DNA of 64,000 bases from JBIYSM02 sp044759095 (GCF_044759095.2 NZ_JBIYSM020000001.1:133376-197375), one strand, 5' to 3'. Shown: positions 26,070 through 34,973, counted from the first letter of the stretch. Notes: generated by a model from the sequence alone, not told the origin. Numbers and translations are program-made.

Positions 26070-26813
26070 ATGGAGGAACAAAAATCAACCGTGCGGGCAG
26101 TGGAGCGGGCACTTGAAGTCCTGCTCTGCTTTACGGACGAAAAAGAGCTGGGGTTAAGCGAGATTGCCGCACGTGTCTCTCTGCACAAAAGCACAGTGCA
26201 CCGGCTGCTGGCGACGCTGGAGAGCAAAGGCTTCGTCATCCGGGACGTGCAGACGGACAAGTATCGACTGGGCTTTCGCCTGTGGGAGCTGTCTGCCAGT
26301 CTGGCTCACTCTGACGATCCGGCAATCATTTTGCTTCCGGAAATGGAGCGGCTACGAGATGTAGTAGGGGAGACGATCAGCTTGTACGTGCGGGATGGCA
26401 ACGAGCGGATTCGCATCCAGGCCGTACAGAGCAACCAGCCGATTCGTCGCGTGGCTCCCGTCGGAGCGAGAATGCCGCTGTCCGTCGGGGCTTCCAGCAA
26501 GGTACTTGTGGCATACGCGGATCCGGAAGTGCTGCAAGCGGTTCTGCAGGATCCCCACTGGCCGGAATCGATTGACAAGGAAGCGTACATCGAGCAGTTG
26601 GAGCAGATTCGCCAGCAGGGGTACGCTACCAGCGTGGAGGAGAGGGAGCTTGGGGCGGCGGCAGTCGCTGCTCCGATCTTTAATCGAAACGGCAAACTGG
26701 TCGCAGCAATCGCTGCTTCCGGTCCATCCAACCGTTTAACCCCGGAAATGATGAGCGAATATGCTGTCCCCATCATGGAGGCAGCCAGGCGGATGGGAAA
26801 AATGGTGAAGTAG
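26070..26813 (+). CDS. IclR-family transcriptional regulator
   Basis: The 247-aa protein has an N-terminal winged helix-turn-helix (VRAVERALEVLLCF, LGLSEIAARVSLHKSTVHRLLATLESKGFV). The C-terminal IclR effector domain covers about 80-245 (LRDVVGETISLYVRDGNERI, RMPLSVGASSKVLVAYA, SVEEREL). Family members sense small organic acids and related metabolites and often repress their own gene. The palindrome just before it and the matching one before aconitase suggest a regulon including both; this is inference. The ORF ends at a clear terminator and forms a single-gene unit. Confidence 0.88.
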   Translation: MEEQKSTVRAVERALEVLLCFTDEKELGLSEIAARVSLHKSTVHRLLATLESKGFVIRDVQTDKYRLGFRLWELSASLAHSDDPAIILLPEMERLRDVVGETISLYVRDGNERIRIQAVQSNQPIRRVAPVGARMPLSVGASSKVLVAYADPEVLQAVLQDPHWPESIDKEAYIEQLEQIRQQGYATSVEERELGAAAVAAPIFNRNGKLVAAIAASGPSNRLTPEMMSEYAVPIMEAARRMGKMVK

Positions 26814-26825
26814 CATAAAAGGACA

Positions 26826-26856
26826 AACCGTTGAGCAAGGTCTCAACGGTTTTTTG
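26826..26856 (+). terminator. Terminator of the iclR gene
   Basis: AACCGTTGAG and CTCAACGGTT form a 10-bp stem followed by TTTTTTG-type sequence. Confidence 0.85.
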
Positions 26857-27022
26857 CTTAGGATCCGCTTGCCTCTCTCTCGCTGCAAGGAAGGGGAGAC
26901 TCTCAGACCGAATAGGTAGCAACCTCTTTTTGTTTGGCTTGGTGTCGATTGTCTATGCAATGATGAGAGGACATGAATATACAAGTAGGGTAATGAAAGA
27001 AAGACGAAGGCAGGTGAATGTC

Positions 27023-27202
27023 ATGTCTTATCATAGCTCTCAATGGCCTGGATATTCGGCATTTTGGCCGGAACAAAGGCCAGAACGGCCTCCCTACCGC
27101 CCCCCCTATCGACCGCCAGATTGGCGACGATTCTGTCCTGACCACTGTCGATTCTGTCCGCCAGAATGCTGCCGGCGCCGCAGGGACGGGCGCCGTTATT
27201 AA
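27023..27202 (+). CDS. Pro/Arg/Cys-rich mini-protein (59 aa)
   Basis: The product starts MSYHSSQWPGYSAFWPEQ, continues with a proline-arginine repeat (RPPYRPPYRPPDWRR) and ends in a cysteine-rich tail (FCPDHCRFCPPECC, then RRRRDGRRY). The ribosome binding site is AAGGCAGGTGA before the ATG. Composition suggests a structural, cross-linkable protein such as a spore coat or exosporium component, which would suit the flanking YheC/YheD-like genes; there is no direct evidence. I do not recognise a named family. Confidence 0.6.
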   Translation: MSYHSSQWPGYSAFWPEQRPERPPYRPPYRPPDWRRFCPDHCRFCPPECCRRRRDGRRY

Positions 27203-27270
27203 TCGCTGCTACTGATTGATAAAGAAAATCCGTGATGGAGCCAAACCTGTGGGTATGGCTCTTTTCTCAT

Positions 27271-27360
27271 CGTGTATAAGAATTTATAACATTGGGACAT
27301 CGAATACAGCCACAAGGAAAGGGTTCGGGTCCCTTTCTGGTGTCGGCTGGGTTTTCTTAT
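27271..27360 (+). repeat. Dispersed repeat, copy B (first module)
   Basis: Inverted ends ATAAGAA (27276-27282) and TTCTTAT (27354-27360) flank a core with ATACAGCC and GTTCGGG. The inner hairpin is shortened (GAAAGGG/CCCTTTC). The 120-nt structured module follows directly. Confidence 0.85.
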
Positions 27361-27366
27361 CGTGCA

Positions 27367-27487
27367 GGAAAGTTTAAGGGCTTCACCGTGTGAAAGCGTC
27401 CTGAAACAAACTTTCCGGAACGCATAAAAAGTTTCCTCTAACGAAGAACCAGCTTCTTCGAGAGGGCTTCAATCGAAGCTTTTTTTA
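27367..27487 (+). ncRNA. Putative structured RNA module, copy 2
   Basis: It matches the module at 16112-16231 except for two substitutions. GGAAAGTTT pairs with AAACTTTCC (27408-27416), a CCTCT/AGAGG stem-loop follows, and the terminator GCTTC-AATC-GAAGC runs into seven T (27466-27486). It ends about 95 nt before the YheC/YheD-like gene. Confidence 0.55.
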
Positions 27488-27596
27488 TCACGGGGTTACA
27501 TCTGAAACGCCACGAAAGATACCGGTCTATACAGGCTGTTTGCAACCATCATAGGATACTGAACCAAAACACGAATGCAATGGAGGGAATGTGTTC

Positions 27597-28334
27597 ATGG
27601 GCATCTGGAGCAAGTTGAAAAAGCACCGGATCCTCGCAAGGCATCAGTCAATCCGTCCTTTTCTGCCTGAAACACACCTGCTGAACCAACAAACGCTGTT
27701 TTATCTTCTCCGTAAATACCCTGTTCTCTATCTGAAACCGGATCGAGGGACTGGGGGCGGCGGTATCATTCGAATTCGACGCGGTCGGAAAGCTTATCAT
27801 GTGCAAGCAGGTGTCACAAGCAGAATCGTACAGGATCGGCGCAAGCTGTATTCCGTTGTCACCCGGTTGACAGGGAGAAGGCGATACCTGGTTCAACAGG
27901 GCATTTCCATGGTGACGATCAAGCGGCGTCCAATCGACTACCGCCTCCTCGTGTTAAAACCAGGAACATCCTGGGAGGTCATGGGGATCATGGGGAAATG
28001 GGCCGCCCCCAATAAAATCGTCACCAATTACTGCCGGGGCGGTAGACCCATCAGGCTGTTCAACTCGTTAAGAAGAAGCATGGGCATGTCCGAACAACAA
28101 TGTCGGAAAACAGAACAAAGAATTTTCGCGCTTGGCTTACAAGTCGCACGTGCCATGAATCCATACTCGCTGCGTGAGTTAGGTCTGGATCTGGCTATCG
28201 ATCGAAACCTGAGAATTTACTTGCTGGAGGTAAACACCGGGCCGCAATTCAAGCTTTTTCGTTTCCACGCGGACAGAACCTTGCACCGCAAAATAGCCGG
28301 TTACGTAAGGAGGATCAGATCAAGACGCAGATAA
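27597..28334 (+). CDS. YheC/YheD-like ATP-grasp protein, second copy
   Basis: This 245-aa basic protein has the ATP-grasp core: VLYLKPDRGTGGGGIIRI, YLVQQGISMVTIKRRPIDYRLL and the C-terminal IYLLEVNTGPQFKLF metal-binding region. It is a diverged homologue of the minus-strand gene at 25107 and likewise lacks the N-terminal extension of classical YheC/YheD. The ATG at 27597 is 9 nt after GGAGGG; a GTG six bases upstream is too close. The family is spore-associated, substrate unknown. Confidence 0.8.
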   Translation: MGIWSKLKKHRILARHQSIRPFLPETHLLNQQTLFYLLRKYPVLYLKPDRGTGGGGIIRIRRGRKAYHVQAGVTSRIVQDRRKLYSVVTRLTGRRRYLVQQGISMVTIKRRPIDYRLLVLKPGTSWEVMGIMGKWAAPNKIVTNYCRGGRPIRLFNSLRRSMGMSEQQCRKTEQRIFALGLQVARAMNPYSLRELGLDLAIDRNLRIYLLEVNTGPQFKLFRFHADRTLHRKIAGYVRRIRSRRR

Positions 28335-28410
28335 CCTGATTCGGTACAGTGTGGATTCCACAGGGCACCTTCCATTACATGAAGGCTGTTGGGTCTCGCA
28401 AGCTCATGAA

Positions 28411-28447
28411 AAAGGCAGACGTTCCATGACAACGTCTGCCTTTTGCT
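28411..28447. terminator. Bidirectional terminator between the YheC-like gene and aconitase
   Basis: A 13-bp perfect stem (AAAGGCAGACGTT and AACGTCTGCCTTT) lies between convergent genes, with T-rich flanks on both strands. Confidence 0.85.
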
Positions 28448-28453
28448 TCATTC

Positions 28454-31183
28454 TTATGCCGTTACGGTTTTTTCTTCGTCAAGCAGCTGACGCAGAACGG
28501 TTTGCAGGATACCGCCGTTGCGGTAGTAGTCTACATCTACCGTGCTGTCGAGACGAACGATGACGTCGAACTCAAAAGTGCTGCCATCCTGACGGGTTGC
28601 CTTCACTTTCAGTTTTTGGCCCGGTTGGACGTTGTCGCTCAAGCCGACGATATCAAAGGTTTCGGTACCGTCGATGTTGAGGGACTTCCAGCTTTGGCCA
28701 TCCACAAACTGCAGCGGGAGAACGCCCATGCCTACCAGGTTGGCGCGGTGGATACGCTCAAAGCTTTCCGCAATCACCGCTTTGATGCCGAGGAGGAACG
28801 TACCTTTTGCCGCCCAGTCGCGGGAGGAACCGGTACCGTACTCCTTGCCGGCAAATACCACCAGCGGTGTGTTGTCCGCTTGATACTTCATCGCTGCATC
28901 ATAGATGGACATGATTTCGCCGGTCGGCAGGTATTTGGTTACACCGCCCTCAGTGCCAGGAGCCACTTGGTTGCGGATGCGGATGTTGGCAAACGTACCG
29001 CGCATCATGACGTCGTGGCTGCCACGGCGAGCGCCGTAGGAGTTGAAGTCTTTGCGTTCCACACCTTTGGACTGCAGGTAGAGACCTGCCGGGCTGGTCG
29101 GCGAAATGTTGCCGGCCGGAGAGATGTGGTCGGTCGTGACGGAATCGCCGAACAGAGCGAGCGTTTTCGCGCCTTTGATTTCTCCGATGTGTCCCACTTC
29201 GCCAGTGAGGTCTTTGAAGAACGGCGGCTCTTGAATGTACGTGGAGTTTTCATCCCACTCGTACAGGTCGCCGGTCGGTGCGTCGATTTCGTTCCATGCC
29301 TTGTTTTGCGTAAACACATTTGCGTATTGGGAACGGAACAGTTCCGGATTCATCGCTTTGTCCATCGCTTCTGCGAGCTCTTGCGGAGTCGGCCAGATGT
29401 CTTTCAGGTAGACAGGTTGGCCGTCCTTGCCGATGCCGATCGGGTCTTTTGTCAGGTCGATGTTGACGGTACCCGCGAGCGCATATGCGATCACCAGCGG
29501 CGGAGAAGCGAGGTAGTTCGCTTTCACCTGTGCGTGAATGCGGCCTTCGAAGTTGCGGTTACCGGAGAGGACCGCAGCGACAGTCAGGTCGTTTTCAGCA
29601 ATCGCCTTGCTGGTTTCTTCCGGCAGCGGACCGGAGTTTCCGATACAAGTGGTGCAGCCGTAACCGACGACGTTAAAGCCGATCGCATTGAGCGAATCAA
29701 TCAGGCCGGCGTCGATCAGGTATTGGGTAACGACGCGGGAACCAGGCGCCAGGGAGCTCTTCACGAACGGAGGCTTCTTCAGACCTTTTTCTACCGCTTT
29801 CTTCGCTACAATACCGGCGCCCAGCATTACGCTTGGGTTGGAGGTATTGGTACAGGACGTAATCGCAGCGATGACCACGGAACCGGTTTTCAGTTCAGCT
29901 TTTTCGCCGTTCGGATAGGTAACTTCCGCCTTCGCGTTGATCTTCTCTTCGCTGAGGCCGAAACCGCCTTTTTCGATTGGCGTGCGCAGGCTGTTGTTGA
30001 AGGATTCCTTCATGGAAGTCAGCTCGACACGGTCTTGCGGACGCTTCGGACCGGCAAGGCTCGGAACGACGGTGGACAGATCCAGCTCCAAGGTTTCGCT
30101 GAAGATTGGGTCCGGCGTGTCATCCGTACGGAACAAGCCTTGTGCTTTGGTGTAGGTTTCAACCAGGTTAATCAGGCTTTCATCGCGGCCTGTTTGACGC
30201 AGGTAGTTGAGCGTTTCCGCATCAACCGGGAAGAAGCCCATGGTTGCACCGTATTCTGGTGCCATGTTGGCAACGGTCGCACGGTCTGCCAGAGAGATGT
30301 TGGAGAGACCAGGGCCGTAGAATTCTACGAATTTGCCTACTACGCCTTTTTTGCGCAGCATTTGGGTTACGGTCAAGGCCAGGTCGGTAGCGGTTGCGCC
30401 TTCCGAAAGAGTTCCTGTCAGTTTGAAACCTACTACTTCAGGAGTTACGAAGTAGAGCGGTTGGCCCAGCATGCCTGCTTCCGCCTCGATACCGCCGACG
30501 CCCCATCCGAGTACGCCCAGACCGTTGATCATGGTGGTGTGGGAGTCGGTACCGACGAGAGAATCCGGGAAGGCCACCAGTTCGCCGTCCACTTCGCGGG
30601 TAGCAACGACAGTTGCCAGGTACTCCAGGTTCACCTGGTGTACGATACCGGTTGCGGGCGGCACCGCACGGAAGTTGTCAAAAGCGGTTTGTGCCCAGCG
30701 CAGGAAGCGGTAGCGCTCCTGGTTGCGCTCAAATTCCAGTTTCATGTTGTTTTCCAGCGCGTTTTCGTTCCCGAAGTCGTCAACCATGACGGAGTGGTCG
30801 ATGACGAGGTCTACCGGCACAAGCGGATTGATGCGTTTCGGATCGCCGCCGGCGCGCTTCATTGCAATACGCATCGCAGCCAAATCAACAACAGCCGGTA
30901 CGCCGGTAAAGTCCTGCAGGACGATACGAGCCGGCATGAGCGGTACTTCTTGGTTTTCGTCACGGCCTTTTGTCCAGTTGGCCAGTTGTTGTACGTGTTC
31001 TTTTGTGATGGCACGGCCGTCAAATTGACGAACAGCCGCTTCCAGCAGCACCTTAATGGAGAACGGCAGTTTGGAGACTTCGCCAATTCCTTGCTCTTCC
31101 AGGCCTTGCAGGCGATAGTACTTGTAGGACTTGTCGCCTACCTGCATGGAGGACTTCACATTGTAAGCATCTTTGTTAGCCAA
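28454..31183 (-). CDS. acnA: Aconitate hydratase
   Basis: The 909-aa protein is an AcnA/IRP-type aconitase. The [4Fe-4S] ligands are visible as SCTNTSNPSVM (Cys near 444) and CTTCIGNSGP (Cys near 510 and 513). The swivel domain contains GDSVTTDHISPAGNI and GSSRDWAAKGT. It interconverts citrate and isocitrate in the TCA cycle; in B. subtilis the same protein (CitB) can bind RNA when iron is short. AAGGAGG precedes the ATG. The upstream region on the minus strand has a TATAAT with palindromic operators between it and the gene. Confidence 0.96.
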   Translation of the reverse strand: MANKDAYNVKSSMQVGDKSYKYYRLQGLEEQGIGEVSKLPFSIKVLLEAAVRQFDGRAITKEHVQQLANWTKGRDENQEVPLMPARIVLQDFTGVPAVVDLAAMRIAMKRAGGDPKRINPLVPVDLVIDHSVMVDDFGNENALENNMKLEFERNQERYRFLRWAQTAFDNFRAVPPATGIVHQVNLEYLATVVATREVDGELVAFPDSLVGTDSHTTMINGLGVLGWGVGGIEAEAGMLGQPLYFVTPEVVGFKLTGTLSEGATATDLALTVTQMLRKKGVVGKFVEFYGPGLSNISLADRATVANMAPEYGATMGFFPVDAETLNYLRQTGRDESLINLVETYTKAQGLFRTDDTPDPIFSETLELDLSTVVPSLAGPKRPQDRVELTSMKESFNNSLRTPIEKGGFGLSEEKINAKAEVTYPNGEKAELKTGSVVIAAITSCTNTSNPSVMLGAGIVAKKAVEKGLKKPPFVKSSLAPGSRVVTQYLIDAGLIDSLNAIGFNVVGYGCTTCIGNSGPLPEETSKAIAENDLTVAAVLSGNRNFEGRIHAQVKANYLASPPLVIAYALAGTVNIDLTKDPIGIGKDGQPVYLKDIWPTPQELAEAMDKAMNPELFRSQYANVFTQNKAWNEIDAPTGDLYEWDENSTYIQEPPFFKDLTGEVGHIGEIKGAKTLALFGDSVTTDHISPAGNISPTSPAGLYLQSKGVERKDFNSYGARRGSHDVMMRGTFANIRIRNQVAPGTEGGVTKYLPTGEIMSIYDAAMKYQADNTPLVVFAGKEYGTGSSRDWAAKGTFLLGIKAVIAESFERIHRANLVGMGVLPLQFVDGQSWKSLNIDGTETFDIVGLSDNVQPGQKLKVKATRQDGSTFEFDVIVRLDSTVDVDYYRNGGILQTVLRQLLDEEKTVTA

Positions 31184-31212
31184 TCGAATGACCTCCTTGT
31201 ACGTCGGTTAAG

Positions 31213-31263
31213 GTTTCATCTAGTGAAACGTCGTTTCGTTTCTTCGATTACGCTCCTATTATA
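31213..31263 (-). promoter_or_regulatory. Aconitase promoter with two palindromic operators
   Basis: On the minus strand TATAAT is at 31258-31263, with only a poor -35. Downstream of the expected start lie GAAACG-T-CGTTTC (31225-31237) and GTTTCA-TCTAG-TGAAAC (31213-31229), which overlap. The second matches the iclR operator. Confidence 0.5.
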
Positions 31264-31337
31264 CTCGATTTGTTACTCGTCTTCTACCCTCAATTTCATA
31301 AATTGTTCACACGTGAAAGGAAACCATTTTCAGTAGA

Positions 31338-31476
31338 ATGTATAAAATTGGACATCCCATACAGCCGCTAGAAAAATGTTCGGGGCCCCGCCCGGCGCAG
31401 AAAGGGAACCCACTCGGCTCAGCGATAGCTAACGCCGAGTGGGTTGAGGATAGCTAATGCCGGGTGGGTTTTCTTA
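31338..31476 (+). repeat. Dispersed repeat, copy C (long-arm subtype)
   Basis: It has the core ACATCCCATACAGCC and GTTCGGGGCCCC, then a nested hairpin: CCCACTCGG pairs with CCGAGTGGG inside an outer GCCCGGC/GCCGGGT pairing. It ends GGTTTTCTTA. It lies between moeB and the aconitase promoter. Confidence 0.8.
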
Positions 31477-31481
31477 GATGA

Positions 31482-32507
31482 TTATGCGCCGATGTATTTG
31501 GCGTGTAAGGATCGTGCCACGCTCACGTCATCCGTTCCCTGAACAAGCACCCGGCCGTCGGGAAAGGCGACCAGTGTGTGCGGTTCCGCATGGAAGCGGA
31601 GGAGAAACTTGTTTCGCTCTACCTTGCCCAGCGGAGCGAGACGCTTTTCCAGGCGGTCCAGATCGAGGGAGGCGTCCGCAGCAGGGGAAATCTGCACGGT
31701 ATCACGGCCGCATAGGGAAACCGCCAAACCTTCCTGCGTGTCCGCATGGAGAAAGTCAAACTGCCGTACTCCGCAGGTCGGACAGTCCGGACGGCGCGCT
31801 TTGCTGACACGGACTTGCTGATGCTGGTTGTTCCACAAGTCGAAGTGCTCTAGGTACGGATTGAAAGATTCGGACGCTCCGACAAGCAGCTTCAGTGCCT
31901 CTGTTGCTTGATACGACGCCACGATGTGGATGATGGGTCCGATTACCCCGGACGTATCACAGGTGGGCATTTCACCCGGTTTGGGTGCCTCGGGAAAGAG
32001 ACAGCGGAGGCAGGGGGTTTTTCCTGGACGGATGGCAGTAAATGTACCGGTGGCGCTCACCGCCCCTCCGTACACCCAAGGGATCGCGTGCTTCACGCAG
32101 ACATCGTTGATCAGATACCTCACCTGAAAGTTGTCGGTGGCGTCCAGAACCAGATCCGCGTCGGCGAGCAGCGATTCGGCGTTAAACGGTGTCAGATCGG
32201 CGACGACGGGCTCAATGTTCACCTCGGAGTTGATCCGTTTCAGCTTTTCGTAGGCGGCCATTGCCTTTGGCAAGTGCGCTCGGGCGTCGTCTTCATCGTA
32301 CAGCATCTGCCGCTGAAGATTGCTCGGTTCAACAAAGTCTCGGTCGATCAGGCGCACAAACCCGACTCCCGCCCGAACCATGTGGTTGGAGAGAACGGTA
32401 CCCAGTGCGCCCATCCCCACGATGGCAACGCGGCTCGATCCAAGCCGCTCCTGACCGCTTCGTCCGATCGGAGGAAACAGGATTTGCCGAGAGTAACGCG
32501 TCTGCAT
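31482..32507 (-). CDS. moeB: MoeB/ThiF-type adenylyltransferase
   Basis: The 341-aa E1-like enzyme has a Rossmann ATP-binding segment (VAIVGMGALGTVLSNHMVRAG), a catalytic arginine region in DFVEPSNLQRQ, DATDNFQVRYLINDVC, and zinc CxxC pairs (CLRCLFPE and CPTCG). It adenylates the C-terminal Gly-Gly of MoaD so that sulfur can be added for molybdopterin synthase; ThiF-like action on ThiS is the alternative. The adjacent moaD-moaE gene, which ends 6 nt before it, supports MoeB. It has no C-terminal rhodanese domain; instead about 85 residues of unassigned sequence follow the zinc site. Confidence 0.88.
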   Translation of the reverse strand: MQTRYSRQILFPPIGRSGQERLGSSRVAIVGMGALGTVLSNHMVRAGVGFVRLIDRDFVEPSNLQRQMLYDEDDARAHLPKAMAAYEKLKRINSEVNIEPVVADLTPFNAESLLADADLVLDATDNFQVRYLINDVCVKHAIPWVYGGAVSATGTFTAIRPGKTPCLRCLFPEAPKPGEMPTCDTSGVIGPIIHIVASYQATEALKLLVGASESFNPYLEHFDLWNNQHQQVRVSKARRPDCPTCGVRQFDFLHADTQEGLAVSLCGRDTVQISPAADASLDLDRLEKRLAPLGKVERNKFLLRFHAEPHTLVAFPDGRVLVQGTDDVSVARSLHAKYIGA

Positions 32508-32513
32508 CCCGCC

Positions 32514-33227
32514 TCAACCCCTTTCGCGGAATGGAGGATCGATCGGGGCCAACGGATTCCACGGCCCTTGCTGGTGCCCTTTCCATTCGCTGCCGTCTTC
32601 CCAGATTTCTTTTTTCCAGATCGGGACAATCTGTTTCAGCCGTTCAATCGCATAGCGTCCGGCCTCAAAGGACTCGTTGCGGTGCGGTGTGGCGACGGCA
32701 ATGACGACTGCTATCTCTTCTATCGCCAGTTCACCGATCCGATGGTGCATGGCCACCTGTACGCCCGGCCAGCGCTCTTCCATTTCCGCTGCAATCTGCT
32801 TCATTTTTTCCACGGCCATCGGTATGTATGCTTCGTACGACAGCGAGACGGTTCGCTGGCCGTGGGTGAACTCCCGGACTGTACCGACGAAGGTCAACAC
32901 GGCTCCGGCGCGCGGATTGGAGACAAGATGGATCAGCTTGTCTGCGCTCAGCGGTTCCTGCGTGACGGCAAAGCGCGGTTCTTCCCCGCCGCTGACCGGC
33001 GGCAGAACCGCCACCTCGTCACCGGGGCGCACCGTTTGATCAGGGGCAGCAAACTCCTTGTTAATGGAAACAAAGCAGCTGTCAAGCAAGGGGGAGAGAG
33101 CGGGATACCTTTTGGCGATGGTATCGAGGAGCTCTCGAACCGTGATTTCCCCGTTCAGTTCCAAACGAATTTCCCGCTCGCCGGCCCGCTCGGCAAGGCC
33201 CGCAAATAACAATACATTCAGTTGCAT
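32514..33227 (-). CDS. Molybdopterin synthase, MoaD-MoaE fusion
   Basis: The 237-aa protein joins both subunits of molybdopterin synthase. Residues 1-80 are a MoaD beta-grasp domain (MQLNVLLFAGLAERAG to AVLPPVSGGEEP). The Gly-Gly that normally forms the MoaD C-terminus is followed directly by more sequence, so it would have to be cleaved or act in another way. Residues about 90-237 are MoaE (GAVLTFVGTVRE, MHHRIGELAI, catalytic lysines in PIWKKEIWEDGSEWKG). The start at 33227 is 5 nt after GAGGAGG; a longer start overlaps that site. It is the first gene of a minus-strand unit with moeB. Confidence 0.88.
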   Translation of the reverse strand: MQLNVLLFAGLAERAGEREIRLELNGEITVRELLDTIAKRYPALSPLLDSCFVSINKEFAAPDQTVRPGDEVAVLPPVSGGEEPRFAVTQEPLSADKLIHLVSNPRAGAVLTFVGTVREFTHGQRTVSLSYEAYIPMAVEKMKQIAAEMEERWPGVQVAMHHRIGELAIEEIAVVIAVATPHRNESFEAGRYAIERLKQIVPIWKKEIWEDGSEWKGHQQGPWNPLAPIDPPFRERG

Positions 33228-33402
33228 AGTACCTCCTCGTTTCCCATTCATCATTCAAGCAGATCTCTCTTCTCAGACGATATCACAAACGGTTGGGAAG
33301 TGCCAAACGACAGAGAGGACAGACTGCATTTCTCCATTGATTTTATACACCTGCGAGGTTAAGGTTATAGAAAGAAGAAAGTGGGAAACGGAGGTGTTTT
33401 TC

Positions 33403-34410
33403 TTGACGAGTGGTCAACTGATCGACCGGTTCGGCCGACAACACGATTATCTGCGTATTTCCTTGACCGACCGCTGCAATTTGCGCTGTGTCTACTGTAT
33501 GCCTGCCGAGGGGATGGAGTTTCAACCGCATGAGCAGATTCTTCGCTTTGAAGAGATCGTCGAGGTCGTGGAAGTAGCCGCCAGTCTGGGGGTGCGCCGA
33601 TTGCGCCTGACGGGCGGCGAACCTCTGGTGCGCAGGGACGTGGAGAAACTGGTGGCAGTGCTTTCCGCCATCCCGGGAATTGAGGACATCGCGTTGACGA
33701 CCAACGGCATCTATCTCGCGCAAAAAGCGGAGGCCTTGAAACAGGCGGGCGTGACGCGGGTCAACATCAGCCTGGACACGATGAAGCCCGACCGCTTTGC
33801 GATGATTACACGGGGGGGCGACCTGGATCGGGTGTTGGAGGCATTGGAAGCCAGCTTTGCGGTTGGTTTTTCCCCGATCAAACTGAATGTAGTATTAATG
33901 AAGGGAATGAACGATGACGAGATTGACGACTTCCTCCGCCTGTCGCTGGAGAGGCCCATTCACGTTCGTTTCATTGAATACATGCCAATCGGGCACGATG
34001 ACGACGGATGGCGGGAAAAATACCTTCCGCTGTCCGCGGTGATTGATCGGGCAAAGGCGTTGGGGCTAACTCCCGAGAAAACGGAGAAGGTAAAAGGAAA
34101 CGGTCCGAGTGAGGATTTCCGACTGCCGGGTGCGCGGGGAAGCATTGGACTGATCCACCCGGTGAGCGACCATTTTTGCGGAAACTGCAACCGGCTTCGG
34201 TTGACCGCCGATGGACACCTGAAGCCGTGCCTGTACTGGATCGACGAATTGAACGTGCGGCCGCACATCGGCGACAAGGAAGCGCTTCGCCAGTTGTTTT
34301 ACCGCGCCCTGGCGATCAAGCCGGAAAACCACGAAATGGCTCAGGCGTTGGAACGACAGGCGCAGAGCCACACGCCGACGCTGCGGCGCATGTCGCAAAT
34401 TGGAGGATAG
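33403..34410 (+). CDS. moaA: GTP 3',8-cyclase (radical SAM)
   Basis: The 335-aa enzyme has the N-terminal radical-SAM cluster CNLRCVYC (Cys 25, 29, 32), GGEPLVRRD and a C-terminal [4Fe-4S] set in CGNCNRLRLTADGHLKPC. It converts GTP to the 3',8-cyclic intermediate, the first step of molybdenum-cofactor synthesis. The start is TTG, 6 nt after GGAGGTG; longer in-frame starts lie within the divergent gene. The family's C-terminal Gly-Gly is present (QIGG). It is divergent from moaD-moaE and followed directly by moaC. Confidence 0.93.
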   Translation: MTSGQLIDRFGRQHDYLRISLTDRCNLRCVYCMPAEGMEFQPHEQILRFEEIVEVVEVAASLGVRRLRLTGGEPLVRRDVEKLVAVLSAIPGIEDIALTTNGIYLAQKAEALKQAGVTRVNISLDTMKPDRFAMITRGGDLDRVLEALEASFAVGFSPIKLNVVLMKGMNDDEIDDFLRLSLERPIHVRFIEYMPIGHDDDGWREKYLPLSAVIDRAKALGLTPEKTEKVKGNGPSEDFRLPGARGSIGLIHPVSDHFCGNCNRLRLTADGHLKPCLYWIDELNVRPHIGDKEALRQLFYRALAIKPENHEMAQALERQAQSHTPTLRRMSQIGG

Positions 34411-34411
34411 C

Positions 34412-34894
34412 ATGAACGATCAGCTGACGCATTTTAACGAGCAGAACCGTGCGCAGATGGTGGACGTTTCGGAAAAGGAAGTGACCAAGCGGGAGGCTCT
34501 CGCTCGGAGTCAGGTCAAAATGAAACCGGAGACTCTCAGCCGCATCCGGGCTGGACAGGTAGACAAAGGGGACGTGCTGGCGGTGGCCCAGGTAGCGGGG
34601 ATCATGGCGGCCAAAAAGACCTGGGACATCATCCCGATGTGTCACCCGCTGCCGTTGACCGGGATTGACATCCGGTTCTCCTACGAAGGGGCCGATACGC
34701 TGGGTGTCGAGGCTGTCGTGAAGACAACCGGCAAAACCGGTGTCGAGATGGAGGCACTCACGGCAGCGACCGCCGCTGTGCTTACGGTTTACGACATGTG
34801 CAAGGCGATGGACAAGGATATGGTGCTTGGCCCCACCTACCTGCTCAGGAAGACAGGGGGAAAAAGCGGCGACTACCGCCGCAACGAGGAGTAA
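34412..34894 (+). CDS. moaC: Cyclic pyranopterin monophosphate synthase
   Basis: The 160-aa protein has the conserved MVDVSEKEVTKREA start region, MAAKKTWDIIPMCHPLPLTG (active-site His) and TGVEMEALTAATAAVLTVYDM. It completes the first pathway step after MoaA, yielding cPMP. It starts one base after the moaA stop with GGAGG inside the moaA end. The protein ends in the usual KSGDYRRNEE. No terminator directly follows; a mobile insertion begins about 100 bp later. Confidence 0.94.
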   Translation: MNDQLTHFNEQNRAQMVDVSEKEVTKREALARSQVKMKPETLSRIRAGQVDKGDVLAVAQVAGIMAAKKTWDIIPMCHPLPLTGIDIRFSYEGADTLGVEAVVKTTGKTGVEMEALTAATAAVLTVYDMCKAMDKDMVLGPTYLLRKTGGKSGDYRRNEE

Positions 34895-34973
34895 TCACAG
34901 GAAAGAGAGGAGGCTGATTATTATAGAATGAACTGGTGGCTGGGGAAAACCAATGAAATAGATATAAAATAAT

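Noticed and set aside
28502..31336. Long open frame antisense to aconitase (944 codons)
   Set aside because: It mirrors the codon bias of the real gene on the other strand; no start signal or family motif is seen.
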